From positions 1 through 35,174 of the forward strand of contig CAKQQY010000017.1 in the NCBI GenBank assembly GCA_934271245.1: 35,174 nucleotides of DNA. Direction: 5' to 3'. Shown here in pieces: positions 17,204 to 26,893 of this stretch. Under the pieces are notes generated by a model, which had not been told where the DNA came from, ran no database searches, and saw only the letters and a program-made list of their open reading frames with translations. Source of the stretch: an uncultured Clostridia bacterium (GTDB lineage: Bacteria > Bacillota > Clostridia > Christensenellales > Borkfalkiaceae). Both the position numbers and the translations under genes were made by a program. Each line of letters starts with the position of its first letter. Within the stretch, counting starts at the first letter, position 1.

Positions 17204-18451
17204 ATGAAAAACGATTATAAAACGTTAATAGAAAACTATATTTTTTCAAAAATTTCGCGCGTGCTGAAACAGCCGTATAAAGCCATAAGATATCCGTTTA
17301 TCGATCCGGGGGAAGGTTACGAGGGCAATCTTTGGGATTGGGATTCGTATTTTACCGCTCGGGCGTTGTTGATTCTCGGCAAAAAGTACGGCGAAGATTG
17401 TATGACGAATGCGGGTGTACCTCTTAAAAAAGCGGAACTGCACGCAAAAGGGTGCGCGCTTAATTTTTTATCTGCCGAATGTCCTGACGGGTACGTTCCC
17501 GTAATGATGACGGGCGACGGCGATTTCTGCGAATTTTTCGTTCGCGAACATATGCGCGGCGTGAAAGTCAATCAGATGAAGCCTTTTCTATGTCAGGCGA
17601 TTCTGAACGCCTGCGAATTCTCGGGCGATTACGAATGGTTCGATAAAGAAAAAGCGTTAAAGTACCTTGAATATTACGAAACGCATCAACGCGACGAAGA
17701 AACGGGTCTTTTTTTCTGGCAGGACGATATTATGATCGGTATAGACAATAACCCCACGGTATTTTTCCGTCCTCCGCGTACTTGCGCGGACATTTACCTG
17801 AATTCGTTTATGGCGCTGGAATACGAAGCGTTGCAGAAAGTATTCGAGGCGACGGGCGACGAACGGGCGGCGGAACTGAAAATTCGCGCGGAAAAGTTGA
17901 AAAGCGCGATTAACGAATATTTGTGGGACGAGCGCGACGGCATTTATTACAGCGGCGATATCGCTCGTTATAAACCGACGCTTAAAGCGGGAAACTTCAC
18001 CTTTCACGAAAATCTTGCGCCCACCTGGAAAATTATGCCGATGCGCGTCGTGTTCTGGGGTTGTTTTCTGCCTCTTTACGCAGGTATTGCCGACGACGAA
18101 AAGGCAAAAAGGTGTATCGCGCGCCTGCGAGACGAAACGGTGTTTGCAAAATACGGTATACGTACGCTTGCCTCAGACGAACCTATGTATAATCTCGAAA
18201 AAACCTGTAATCCGTCGAATTGGCTCGGCGCGATTTGGGGAATTTCAAACTATTGCGTGTGGAAAGGCTTAAAGCGGTACGGCGAAGAAAAACTTGCGAA
18301 AAAATTGCAGGAAGCCACGATTGAATTATACGGCGAAAACCTGAAAAAATACGGCGATTTTTTTGAAAGTTATCAGCCGGACGGCGGTGAGCCGAATCTG
18401 AATCCGGGATTTTTAAGCTGGAATTTATTGATTGCTGAAATGTTGGGTTGA
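17204..18451 (+). CDS. cytoplasmic (alpha/alpha)6-barrel glycosidase, GH63/trehalase-like
   Basis: 415 residues with no signal peptide. The opening DPGEGYEGNLWDWDSYF is the first-barrel motif of GH37/GH63 and mannosylglycerate-hydrolase-like enzymes, and the end NLNPGFLSWNLLIAEM with SYQPDGGEPN is the matching C-terminal motif. Between them lie the repeated helical hairpins expected of the barrel (for example CADIYLNSFMALEYEAL and NPSNWLGAIWGISNYCVW). It starts just after the large hairpin and has no good ribosome site, so its translation may be low or structure-dependent. Likely acts on imported oligosaccharides; the bond it cuts cannot be read. Confidence 0.75.
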   Translation: MKNDYKTLIENYIFSKISRVLKQPYKAIRYPFIDPGEGYEGNLWDWDSYFTARALLILGKKYGEDCMTNAGVPLKKAELHAKGCALNFLSAECPDGYVPVMMTGDGDFCEFFVREHMRGVKVNQMKPFLCQAILNACEFSGDYEWFDKEKALKYLEYYETHQRDEETGLFFWQDDIMIGIDNNPTVFFRPPRTCADIYLNSFMALEYEALQKVFEATGDERAAELKIRAEKLKSAINEYLWDERDGIYYSGDIARYKPTLKAGNFTFHENLAPTWKIMPMRVVFWGCFLPLYAGIADDEKAKRCIARLRDETVFAKYGIRTLASDEPMYNLEKTCNPSNWLGAIWGISNYCVWKGLKRYGEEKLAKKLQEATIELYGENLKKYGDFFESYQPDGGEPNLNPGFLSWNLLIAEMLG

Positions 18452-18507
18452 TCCGGCGCGATAAACTTGTTTTATCGACAACGAAAAGAACGAATAAGGA
18501 TAAAAAA

Positions 18508-20685
18508 ATGAAAGATAAAAAAGCGGTGTGGGCGAAAGGTCGCGCGGAAGAAATGAATCGCGCGTTTGCTTTTGCTCTTGATTTGAAAAAGCCGACGAAG
18601 GGTGAAATTTGCCTTTCGGCGGCGTCTTGCTATAAAATATATGCCGACGGAAAATTGCTGGGTTTCGGACCGAACCGCGCGTCGCACGGGTATTGTCGTT
18701 TTGCTACCTACACGTTCGAGGCTCGCCGTATCGTAGCGGAAGTGCTTAACGTGTACGCGCAGAATTTTTGTTGGGTAAAGCAAAAGCCCTTTTTTGCCTG
18801 CGAGGTGAAAACGGAAAACGGCGAAGCCTATTCCGCCGAAGATTTTGCGTGTTTCGAACTTACCGACAGGGTACGGAAAGTGCAGAGATATTCGTTTCAA
18901 CGCGGTTTTGCGGAAGTTTACGAAGTTTTTGCCGATCACGGCGCGTTGTACGTCGGCGATTTAAGCGAAACGCCCTATCCTCGTTGCGAAACGGAAGAGA
19001 CTGCATTGCCGAAAGTTTTGCTCTCGTATACCGAAAACCCGTTGCTTGAAGAAGTTTCCGCCCGCGCGATAGACAGCGGCGCCGTAAGAATAAACGATAC
19101 GCTGCCCGTGTGGACCGATCGTTCGCAAACGGAAGTGGGCGGTTTACTCGAAGGGTATAAACGCAGCGAATGGCAGGCGTTTCCTACCGACGAAGTCAGT
19201 AAATTCGAGTTTTTTTCAGGTGAAAAAAACGGTGACTATTCGTATGAAACGGTAGATTTTTCGCGGATATACGCAGGAATTACGGAACTAGAAATCGAAG
19301 CAGAAAACACGGGCGAAGTTTACGTAACGTTCGATGAAATTCTCTCGGACGAAAGTAATAAAGCCCTCAATCCCTTTCGCGGAGAAACGGCAAACGTTTT
19401 TAAATGGAGTATTAAAAACACGGGCAGATTTTCGGTATCGTCGTTCGAGCCTTATGCCTATCGCTATGCGCGAATCGTCGCAACGCAGGGTATTACGGTA
19501 AAACTGAAAATGCGTACGTACGAAAATCCCGACTCGAAAAAATTCGCGTTTTCGTGCGATGATAAAAGGGCGGAGCAGATTATGGAGGGGGCGCGGAATA
19601 CTTTTTCGCAAAACGCCGTGGATTTGCTCACGGATTGTCCTTCCCGCGAGAGAGCGGGGTGGCTTTCGGATAGTTATTTTTCGTCGGTTGCGGAGTGGAT
19701 TTTCACAGGCGAAAACAAAGTCGAACGCGCATTTTTGGAAAATTTCGTGTACGTGAATAAAAACGGTTTGCCCGACGGTATGATTCCGCGTTGTTATCCT
19801 GCGGATTATTATGAAAAAGACGGCTACATTCCTAACTGGGCAATGTGGTATATTCTCGAACTAAACAAATATTTTAAGAGATACGGGCGCGACGAGATTA
19901 TCGAAAAATCGAGAGAGAACGTAGAAGGTTTGTTGCGCTATTTTGCGGGGTTCGAAAACGAGTACGGCGTGCTTGAAAATCTTCGCGGCTGGGTATTCGT
20001 GGAATGGAGCGAAGCAAACGAGGAGTCTCATATCCGCGGAGTAAACGTGCCGTCGAACGCGTGTTATTTCGCAACGCTTCTTGCGGCTGACGAAATTTAT
20101 AATATGGCTGGATTAAAAGAACGAGCGGAAAGGGTGCGAGAATACTTGCTTTCGCACGCATATCGGGACGGTTTTTTCGTGGATAATCTAATCCGTAATG
20201 CGTCGGGTACGCTCGAACCCACCGAAAATTATACGGAAACGTGCCAATATTATATGTTCTTCTTCCGCGTTGCCGATAAAACCACCAATAAAGAATTATT
20301 CTACAAAATGCTGAACCAATACGGAAAATGCCATAAGTGCGGCGAAGGGAAAAAGTTGGCTGAAGCGAATATGATTTACGGCGTGTATATGAGGCTGGAA
20401 CTTCTGATGAGGGAAGGGCGCAGAGAAGAATTATATAACGAGTGTTTGAAATATTTTTATGAGATGACCAAAAAAACGGGTACTTTGTGGGAACATAACG
20501 GAGCGTGGGCGAGTTGCGACCACGGGTTTGCTTCTTACGTTGCGAAATTTTTGATTTACGCGCTCACGGGGTACGACGTAGGAAAGGCGAACGGCGGAAA
20601 CTGCGACGGGCAACCTGCTTTGTTGCAGGGCATAAACATACCTTGCGCCGTAACGTTTCCTTCGGGAAAAAGTATTCGCGTATAA
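18508..20685 (+). CDS. alpha-L-rhamnosidase, GH78 family
   Basis: 725 residues from the ATG at 18508 with AAGGA eight bases upstream; the frame is open to a TTG at 18448 that lacks a ribosome site. No signal peptide, so cytoplasmic. The N-terminal half has the beta-sandwich modules of bacterial rhamnosidases (ASCYKIYADGKLLGFGPNRA near 32-52). The (alpha/alpha)6 domain carries LLTDCPSRERAGWLSDS near 373-389, the GH78 acidic motif (DCPxRxERxGW in the family; here slightly shortened), and NWAMWYILELNKY. It releases L-rhamnose from imported oligosaccharides, which the rhaBAD genes downstream can metabolise. Specificity within the family is unknown. Confidence 0.85.
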   Translation: MKDKKAVWAKGRAEEMNRAFAFALDLKKPTKGEICLSAASCYKIYADGKLLGFGPNRASHGYCRFATYTFEARRIVAEVLNVYAQNFCWVKQKPFFACEVKTENGEAYSAEDFACFELTDRVRKVQRYSFQRGFAEVYEVFADHGALYVGDLSETPYPRCETEETALPKVLLSYTENPLLEEVSARAIDSGAVRINDTLPVWTDRSQTEVGGLLEGYKRSEWQAFPTDEVSKFEFFSGEKNGDYSYETVDFSRIYAGITELEIEAENTGEVYVTFDEILSDESNKALNPFRGETANVFKWSIKNTGRFSVSSFEPYAYRYARIVATQGITVKLKMRTYENPDSKKFAFSCDDKRAEQIMEGARNTFSQNAVDLLTDCPSRERAGWLSDSYFSSVAEWIFTGENKVERAFLENFVYVNKNGLPDGMIPRCYPADYYEKDGYIPNWAMWYILELNKYFKRYGRDEIIEKSRENVEGLLRYFAGFENEYGVLENLRGWVFVEWSEANEESHIRGVNVPSNACYFATLLAADEIYNMAGLKERAERVREYLLSHAYRDGFFVDNLIRNASGTLEPTENYTETCQYYMFFFRVADKTTNKELFYKMLNQYGKCHKCGEGKKLAEANMIYGVYMRLELLMREGRREELYNECLKYFYEMTKKTGTLWEHNGAWASCDHGFASYVAKFLIYALTGYDVGKANGGNCDGQPALLQGINIPCAVTFPSGKSIRV

Positions 20686-20707
20686 ATAAAAATTAAAGAG
20701 GTGAAAT

Positions 20708-22429
20708 ATGGCATATCGTATCAGATTCGGTACGCCCGAAAAAGTAGTTCCTTCCGCATATTGCAAAAATTTTTCGTATCGGGAAGAAAAGATAAGTTAC
20801 GATACGGAAAAAATACGTTTCGAAGTAAACGCGAGGGGTTGTTTGCTCGAATTCCCGATTCAAGGGGAAGAACGTTTTTACGGACTCGGCTTACAATTAA
20901 AAGCATTCGACCTTACCGGTAAAAAATTCGTAACGCGTGTTAATGCCGATCCCGTTTCGGCTACTGGCGATTCGCATGCGCCTGTACCTTTCTTTGTCAG
21001 CACTTCGGGGTACGGTATATATTTTGATACGGCAAGATACGTTGAATTTGAATTCGGACGGAAAAAGAACGATTTGAAATTCCGTAAGCCGAGCGGCGAT
21101 AAAGACGATTCGGAAGTAAAAACGAGTACGGAAGAATTGTACGCCGTACGCAGCGTCGGGGAAGAATCCGTTATTTCCGTACAGATTCCCGTTGCAAAAG
21201 GCGTAGACGTATATATTTTCGAAGGGGAAAACGTTACCGACGTCGTCGGGCAATACAATATGCTTGCGGGCGGCGGCTGTACTATACCGGAGTGGGGCGC
21301 AGGCACGTATTATCGTTGCTACGGACCTGCCAATCAGGAAAAAGTCGAAAATACTATACGGTATTTTCAGGAGAACGATATACCGTTATCCGTCGTCGGG
21401 TTAGAACCGGGCTGGCAAACGGCTTCGTATTCCTGCTCGCTTAAATGGAATAAAAATTTGTTTCCCGACCCCGAAAGTTTTATAAAAAAAGTATACGCGC
21501 AAGGGTTACGGCTTAATCTTTGGGAACATGCTTTCGTGGCGACTTCAAGCGATATGTATGCCGATTTAATGGAATATAGCGGTAACTATACCGTTTGGAA
21601 CGGATTAGTTCCTGATTTTGCGGGCGAAAAGGCGCGGGAAATATTTTCGGATTATCATAAAAAAGAAATAACTTTCCGCTTGATAGACGGATTTAAATTA
21701 GACGAATGCGACGGCAGCGATTATACCGGCAGTTGGACGTTTCCGCTTTGTTCAAAATTCCCGTCGGGAGCGGACGGCGAACAATATCACAGTTTGTTCG
21801 GCACGTTGTATATGCAAACGATGTTGAAAGCGCTGGATAATAAACCGACCTATTCGCTGGTGCGAAACGCGGGGGCGTTGGCGGCTTCGTACCCGTTCGT
21901 ATTGTACAGCGATTTGTACGATTATAACGATTTTTTGCGCGGACTTTGCACGTGCGGACTTTCAGGCTTGTTGTGGACGCCGGAAGTACGCCACGCCGAT
22001 ACCGCCGAAGAGTTTTTGAAACGTCTGCAAATGGTTGTGTTTTCACCGCAATGCCTTATAAACGGTTGGTATTGCGAAGAGTTGCCGTTTATAAAATTCG
22101 GAATAGAAAAAGAAGTTCGATTCTGGTTGAAAGAGCGTGAAAAGTTAAAACCGAGATTGTTAAAAGCGTTTGAACTTTATCACGCTACGGGTAAAGCCGT
22201 CGTCAGACCGCTCGTCAGCGACTACTCGCGCGACGAAGAAACGTACGGGATAGACACCGAATATCTTTTAGGCGAAGATTTGCTCGTTGCGCCTGCGTTT
22301 TTAGGCGAGAACGAACGAGAGATATATTTGCCGGAAGGTAAATGGAAAGATTACTTTACCGGTGAAATCGTCGATAGCGGCAAGCGAAAGATTACCACTG
22401 ATAAAATAGCGGTATTTGAAAAAATATAA
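20708..22429 (+). CDS. GH31-family alpha-glycosidase (short form)
   Basis: 573 residues, shorter than most GH31 enzymes (650-800), without a signal peptide. Ribosome site AGAGGTGA precedes the ATG. The N-terminal beta-sandwich contains EERFYGLGLQL; the barrel has WGAGTYYRCYG, and GFKLDECDGSD near 328-338 holds the nucleophile Asp of the family. The segment VLYSDLYDYNDF takes the place of the usual acid/base loop (WSGD or similar), so its Asp is the probable acid. The C-terminal beta domain ends with DYFTGEIVD. Activities in GH31 include alpha-glucosidase, alpha-xylosidase and others; none can be assigned here. Confidence 0.82.
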   Translation: MAYRIRFGTPEKVVPSAYCKNFSYREEKISYDTEKIRFEVNARGCLLEFPIQGEERFYGLGLQLKAFDLTGKKFVTRVNADPVSATGDSHAPVPFFVSTSGYGIYFDTARYVEFEFGRKKNDLKFRKPSGDKDDSEVKTSTEELYAVRSVGEESVISVQIPVAKGVDVYIFEGENVTDVVGQYNMLAGGGCTIPEWGAGTYYRCYGPANQEKVENTIRYFQENDIPLSVVGLEPGWQTASYSCSLKWNKNLFPDPESFIKKVYAQGLRLNLWEHAFVATSSDMYADLMEYSGNYTVWNGLVPDFAGEKAREIFSDYHKKEITFRLIDGFKLDECDGSDYTGSWTFPLCSKFPSGADGEQYHSLFGTLYMQTMLKALDNKPTYSLVRNAGALAASYPFVLYSDLYDYNDFLRGLCTCGLSGLLWTPEVRHADTAEEFLKRLQMVVFSPQCLINGWYCEELPFIKFGIEKEVRFWLKEREKLKPRLLKAFELYHATGKAVVRPLVSDYSRDEETYGIDTEYLLGEDLLVAPAFLGENEREIYLPEGKWKDYFTGEIVDSGKRKITTDKIAVFEKI

Positions 22430-22465
22430 AAAAAATAATTACGAAATACGTTAAATAATGGATTT

Positions 22466-23569
22466 ATGACTGAAATGAATACTGAGAAAACCATAAAAAG
22501 GGTTAAGGGCGATTGTATTCGCCCCGGCAAATATATTTACGATACCGAAGGTAAGCCCGTGCAGGCGCACGGGGGGTCGATTTTCTACGAAAACGATACC
22601 TTTTACTGGTACGGGGAAAATAAAGAGGGAGTAACGGGCAGAGCCGTCGGCGGTAACACCGCAATCTGGCATAACGGGGTTAAAATGTATTCTTCGAAAG
22701 ACTTGTATAACTGGAAAGACGAAGGCGTTCTTATCGTCGATAACGAAAACCCCGACCACCCGTTTTACCCCGGCAGAATTATGGACAGACCGCATATAAT
22801 TTTCTGTCCGAAAACGAAAAAGTACGTTATGTGGGCAAAGATAGCCGACCTTCTCGGCGGGCAGGGATTTGACGTCGGGTATTACGCCGTTGCGGAAAGC
22901 GATAAAATAAACGGCAAGTATACCGTCGTTAATAAAGAAACCCGCGCGCTTCCCGGGGATTTCGACCTTTTTACAAAGGACGATAAGGCTTATATAGTTT
23001 ACGAATATCCGCACACCGAAACGATAGTCAGAAGCCTGTCGGAAGATTTCCGTTCGTTCGGGGAAGAGATTTCTCATCATCAGCCCGCGCCGTATCCGCC
23101 TTTTGCGAGAGAAGCGGCGGCGTATTTCACTCGCGGGGGAAAAGGGTATCTTTTAACGTCGGGAACGACGGGGTATTTCCCTAACGAAAGCGAGATTGCG
23201 GAAATAGATAATATACACGGAGAGTGGAAAAACCTTGGCAACGCCTGCCGCGGAGATAAAAACAAAAACTCGTTTCACGCGCAGTTTTCAAGCGTGTTCA
23301 GACACCCTAAGAAAAAGGATTTGTATATTGCTCTGGGGGACAGGTGGCTTGTCGATTTGCCGCCCGAATACGTTTCGGGAAAGGACCTTTTCGAGAGTTG
23401 GTTTAATCCCGAAAAGGAAAAGTTACCCGAAACTCTTTTAAAAGAATATACCGATGAAAACACGAGCCTTGCGACGTACGTCTGGCTTCCCGTCCGCTTC
23501 GACGAGAGAGATATGCCGTATATCGAATGGCAAAACGAATGGAAAATAGAAGATTTTAAGGACGAATAA
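22466..23569 (+). CDS. GH43-like five-bladed beta-propeller glycosidase
   Basis: 367 residues, no signal peptide. Propeller blades are visible as repeated strand-turn units; the start QAHGGSIFYENDTFYWYGENKEG is characteristic of GH43 members related to exo-beta-1,3-galactanases, and MDRPHIIFCPKTKKYVMWAK is the second-blade motif. The usual catalytic Asp of GH43 at the first blade is replaced by the HGG segment; the galactanase subfamily is known to lack that Asp. Glu residues in REAAAYF and YVWLPV regions could provide the acid. Weak ribosome site. It starts 37 bases after the GH31 gene and ends one base before the next. Confidence 0.75.
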   Translation: MTEMNTEKTIKRVKGDCIRPGKYIYDTEGKPVQAHGGSIFYENDTFYWYGENKEGVTGRAVGGNTAIWHNGVKMYSSKDLYNWKDEGVLIVDNENPDHPFYPGRIMDRPHIIFCPKTKKYVMWAKIADLLGGQGFDVGYYAVAESDKINGKYTVVNKETRALPGDFDLFTKDDKAYIVYEYPHTETIVRSLSEDFRSFGEEISHHQPAPYPPFAREAAAYFTRGGKGYLLTSGTTGYFPNESEIAEIDNIHGEWKNLGNACRGDKNKNSFHAQFSSVFRHPKKKDLYIALGDRWLVDLPPEYVSGKDLFESWFNPEKEKLPETLLKEYTDENTSLATYVWLPVRFDERDMPYIEWQNEWKIEDFKDE

Positions 23570-23570
23570 T

Positions 23571-25985
23571 ATGCTCGAGAAACGCTTTATCGTAAAAACG
23601 GCGGGAAAAGCCTGCGACGAAAATAAGGTTTATTATTTAAATTACAGAATCACCGTACTTACGGACAGACTTTTTCGTATAGAAAACAGTAAGAACGGTA
23701 AATTCCGCGATTCCGCGACGCAATCTGTGTGGTTCAGAAATACTCCGCCCGTGAAATTCGTTTTAAGCAAAGATAGTAACGGGTGCGAAATAAAAACGGA
23801 AAAGTGCACATTACTTATTCGTCCCGAAAGAGAGAATTGCAGGGTAATAATAGGAGATAATACCGTATCTATAGATAACGAAGGAAACCTTCTCGGAACG
23901 ACGAGAACGCTTGACAACTGCAACGGTGACGTGAGAATGGAAGATTGGCGACCTATGGCAAAACCTGCGGGTAAAGTAGAACTCGGCTTCGGCGTATGCT
24001 CAAAGAAAGGAGTTGCGGTTATCGACGACTCTGCGTCGCTCACGCTCGGCGAAGACGGAAAGATAAAAAGCGAGAGAGCGGACGGCACGGACGAATACGT
24101 TTTTTGTTACGGAACGGATTATGCGGGCGCGGTAAAGGCGTTGTATATAATAACGGGTAAGCCGCCTATGTTGCCGAGGTTTACGCTCGGTAACTGGTGG
24201 TCGAGATATTATCCGTATACAGACAGAGAGTACCTTGCTCTTCTCGAAAAATTCAGGGAAGAAAACGTACCGCTTACCGTTGCCACCGTAGATATGGATT
24301 GGCATTATTGTAACGATATAGACGAAACGTTCGGCGTTACCGAAAAGGGGAGGAATTCCGAATTTTACGGCGGAACTAACGGCTGGACGGGATATTGCTG
24401 GAACAAAACTCTTTTTCCCGACCATTGCGAGTTTTTAAAAGAAGTAAAAAAATTCGGACTTAAAATCACGTTAAATCTACACCCTGCGGACGGCGTGCGC
24501 TGGTGGGACGATAATTACGCGAAATTTGCGCGGAGAATGGGTATAGCCCCGGAGACGGCGCAAAAAATCCCGTTCGACATAGCGAGCGACGAGTTTATAA
24601 ACGGGTATTTCGATACCATAATCCGCCCGTACGAAAAAGAAGGGGTTGACTTCTGGTGGATAGACTGGCAGCAAGGCACTACTTCTTCTATGGAAGGGTT
24701 AGATCCGTTGTGGTCGCTTAACCATTATCATTATATCGACAATGCGGTTACGGAAAATCCGCCGGTAATACTTTCGAGATATGCGGGGATAGGATCTCAT
24801 CGATACCCCATAGGGTTTTCGGGCGACACGCACGTTACCTACGATACGCTGTCTTATCTGCCGTATTTCACGGCGACGGCGACTAACGCAGGGTATACCT
24901 GGTGGAGTCACGATATAGGCGGGCATATGAACGGCGAAACTAACGGAGAGATGTACGTTCGTCACGTTCAGTTCGGAGTGTTCAGCCCCATAAACAGACT
25001 GCATTGCAGCAACGCTAAAACGGTTACTAAAGAACCATGGTTTTATTTAGGCGGCGCGGGTGAAATAGCGGAGCGTTTTTTAAGATTCCGTCATTCGCTC
25101 ATTCCTTATCTTTATACTGCGAATTATAAAACGGCAACGAGCGGAGAAGCGCTTATAAGACCGCTTTATTACGAACACCCCGAAGAAAAGAAAGCGTACG
25201 AGTATAAGAACGAATATTATTTCGGAGAATTACTCGTCGCGCCGATAACCGCGCCGAGAGAAAAGGACGGTTTTTCGCGGGTTAAAGTCTGGCTTCCCGA
25301 AGGTAAGTTTACGGATATTTTCACGGGCGACGAGTACAAAGTTAAAGAAGGCGGCGAAGAACGAATTCTTAACAGGACGCTCGATTATATTCCCGTACTC
25401 GCAAAGGCGGGAACGATTCTGCCTTTATCTGCGGATAGCGGAAACTCATTCCGGAATCCGCAAAACCTTTTGGTAAAGGTTTATTCCGGAAAGGGCGAAT
25501 ACATCCTTTACGAAGACGGCGACGGCGCATATTTTACTAAGTTTAAGGTGTGCGAAGAAAACGGCAAAACGGTGCTGGCGATTGCGGGCGAAGGAAACGA
25601 AAAAGCGATTCCGAAAAACCGCCGCGTAACCGTGACTTTCTGCGGAACAAGAAAGGGGGAAATTGAGTTTTATTCGCAGGGTGAAAAATTTGCGGTAAAG
25701 CCTGATTATAATGAAGAACTTACGGTAACATTCGATTACGACCCGAACGCTGAATATACGATTACGGCGACCGATTGCGAAAGCGAAATTGAAAAACTTA
25801 TATCCCGCGCGGCGCGAGTGCTATGCAGCGCGGAAGAAAACGTTTATATAAAGCAGTGCGCGTATACCGAAATAGAGAAAGCGAAAACGCCCGAAGAATA
25901 CGCTATAGCGGTAGAAAAAAGCGAATTGCCCGATATAATAAAAGCAAGACTAACCGAAACGCTTAAAAAGGAAAACGACAGATGA
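23571..25985 (+). CDS. GH31-family alpha-glycosidase (full length)
   Basis: 804 residues, normal GH31 length, no signal peptide. The barrel includes LGNWWSRYYPYTDREY and TVDMDWHY, the nucleophile motif FWWIDWQQGT (Asp near 364), and the acid/base motif GFSGDTHVTY (Asp near 420), followed by WWSHDIGGHMNG. A C-terminal beta domain (KVWLPEGKFTDIFTG) and a DUF5110-like region complete the family architecture, with an extra helical tail of about 60 residues. It starts one base after the GH43-like gene. With the shorter GH31 upstream, it suggests a substrate carrying more than one alpha-linked side chain. Confidence 0.9.
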   Translation: MLEKRFIVKTAGKACDENKVYYLNYRITVLTDRLFRIENSKNGKFRDSATQSVWFRNTPPVKFVLSKDSNGCEIKTEKCTLLIRPERENCRVIIGDNTVSIDNEGNLLGTTRTLDNCNGDVRMEDWRPMAKPAGKVELGFGVCSKKGVAVIDDSASLTLGEDGKIKSERADGTDEYVFCYGTDYAGAVKALYIITGKPPMLPRFTLGNWWSRYYPYTDREYLALLEKFREENVPLTVATVDMDWHYCNDIDETFGVTEKGRNSEFYGGTNGWTGYCWNKTLFPDHCEFLKEVKKFGLKITLNLHPADGVRWWDDNYAKFARRMGIAPETAQKIPFDIASDEFINGYFDTIIRPYEKEGVDFWWIDWQQGTTSSMEGLDPLWSLNHYHYIDNAVTENPPVILSRYAGIGSHRYPIGFSGDTHVTYDTLSYLPYFTATATNAGYTWWSHDIGGHMNGETNGEMYVRHVQFGVFSPINRLHCSNAKTVTKEPWFYLGGAGEIAERFLRFRHSLIPYLYTANYKTATSGEALIRPLYYEHPEEKKAYEYKNEYYFGELLVAPITAPREKDGFSRVKVWLPEGKFTDIFTGDEYKVKEGGEERILNRTLDYIPVLAKAGTILPLSADSGNSFRNPQNLLVKVYSGKGEYILYEDGDGAYFTKFKVCEENGKTVLAIAGEGNEKAIPKNRRVTVTFCGTRKGEIEFYSQGEKFAVKPDYNEELTVTFDYDPNAEYTITATDCESEIEKLISRAARVLCSAEENVYIKQCAYTEIEKAKTPEEYAIAVEKSELPDIIKARLTETLKKENDR

Positions 25986-26044
25986 AAAATAATAGAATGA
26001 GGTGGCGTTGGGCTTCTTTTTTGGTCTACATGAATAAGAATTAG
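25982..26044 (+). pseudogene. 20-codon start of a truncated operon gene
   Basis: An ATG overlaps the GH31 stop codon (ATGA), the usual coupling seen inside this operon, and opens a frame of 20 codons (MKNNRMRWRWASFLVYM, then NKN and stop). The basic start followed by a hydrophobic run looks like the beginning of a membrane protein. The rest of such a gene is not found in any frame downstream, so the operon was probably cut here by a rearrangement. A chance short frame cannot be excluded. Confidence 0.35.
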
Positions 26045-26079
26045 ATTATTTAGATATCATAGAAGGAACCTCAAAAATG

Positions 26080-26088
26080 TGATATAAT
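26080..26088 (+). promoter_or_regulatory. extended -10 promoter
   Basis: TGATATAAT at 26080-26088 is a perfect extended -10 element; the -35 region is weak. It would start transcription near 26095 ahead of the truncated hydrolase gene. Confidence 0.45.
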
Positions 26089-26179
26089 ATATTATCCAAA
26101 TATTGTGTTTCCTCTACTGACGACAATGACGATTCGCAATTCGGCATTTTGCCAAAGAGATAATATTGAGGGTATCATT

Positions 26180-26659
26180 GTGAAAGAACGAAAATATATA
26201 TTTCATCCGGACTTAAAGCCGTACGAAAAACTGAAGGCTATATTGAATCCATCAGTTGACCGCATATTGCAAACATTGATGGGCGTTCAGTATGGAATGG
26301 AAAAAAATGACGACGACGTAAGCGTAACACGGTATCGCATTCCCGCAACGGACGGCGCAAATATCCGATTACTGCTTTATGTTCCGAAACAATGCGCCGA
26401 AAAAACGCCTTGTCTGATTTTTCTTCACGGCGGAGGGTTTGTGTTCAACGCCGCTCCGCATCATTTTGCCTTGGCTCGTCGGTTTACGAAAGAATTGCAA
26501 GTGAAAACCGTCTTTGTTGACTATCGACTTGCGCCGAAATATAAATTTCCGACCGCGCCGAATGACTGTTTAAGCGCTTATCGGTGGGTGATTGCAAATG
26601 CAGGGGAATTAGGCGTTGATACGGAGAAAATGCTTGTTTGCGGCGACAGTAAGTTTTAA
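26180..26659 (+). pseudogene. alpha/beta hydrolase (Aes/HSL type) truncated at the nucleophile
   Basis: 159 residues from a GTG at 26180 with GAGGG at good spacing; the ATG at 26105 has no ribosome site. The oxyanion motif HGGGF of the hormone-sensitive-lipase/Aes esterase family is intact, followed by VFVDYRLAPKYKFPTAPNDCLSAYRWV. The protein ends with VCGDSKF, so it stops inside the GDSAGG nucleophile motif. The second half of the fold, including the catalytic Asp and His (about 120-150 residues), is missing and is not found downstream. It is therefore a dead esterase. The remaining coding sequence shows no frameshift, so truncation may be recent. Confidence 0.8.
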
Positions 26660-26679
26660 TTGTAATTTTCGTTTTTGAA

Positions 26680-26713
26680 AGGGTTCACGATGAAAAATTT
26701 CCGTGAGCCTTTT
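26680..26713 (+). terminator. intrinsic terminator after the hydrolase remnant
   Basis: GGTTCACG (about 26682-26689) pairs with CGTGAGCC (26702-26709) including one G-U, followed by TTTT. Bases 26714-26864 hold no recognisable gene; only a weak AGCAATT/AATTGCT inverted repeat around 26730-26763 is visible. Confidence 0.6.
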
Positions 26714-26864
26714 ATCATCGTCCGTGAGAGCAATTCTGAATTTAATTCTGATAGTAATTGCTTGTGGGAACTGCCCGGTTTGTGTTTACTTCCTTTTATT
26801 GTTTGAGAATCTTTTTTGCCCCTGAATCCGCCGCGTATTTGCCGTGTATTACAATAAAAAGTGG

Positions 26865-26893
26865 TTGCAAAATTGTTGAATATAGGGTATAAT
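26865..26893 (+). promoter_or_regulatory. promoter at the start of the 141-bp repeat block
   Basis: TTGCAA (26865-26870), a 17-base spacer and TATAAT (26888-26893). Only the first repeat unit has a proper -35; the same TATAAT in units 2 and 3 lacks one. Transcription from about 26900 would run through all three structured repeats into rhaB, giving a leader of about 470 bases. Confidence 0.6.
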
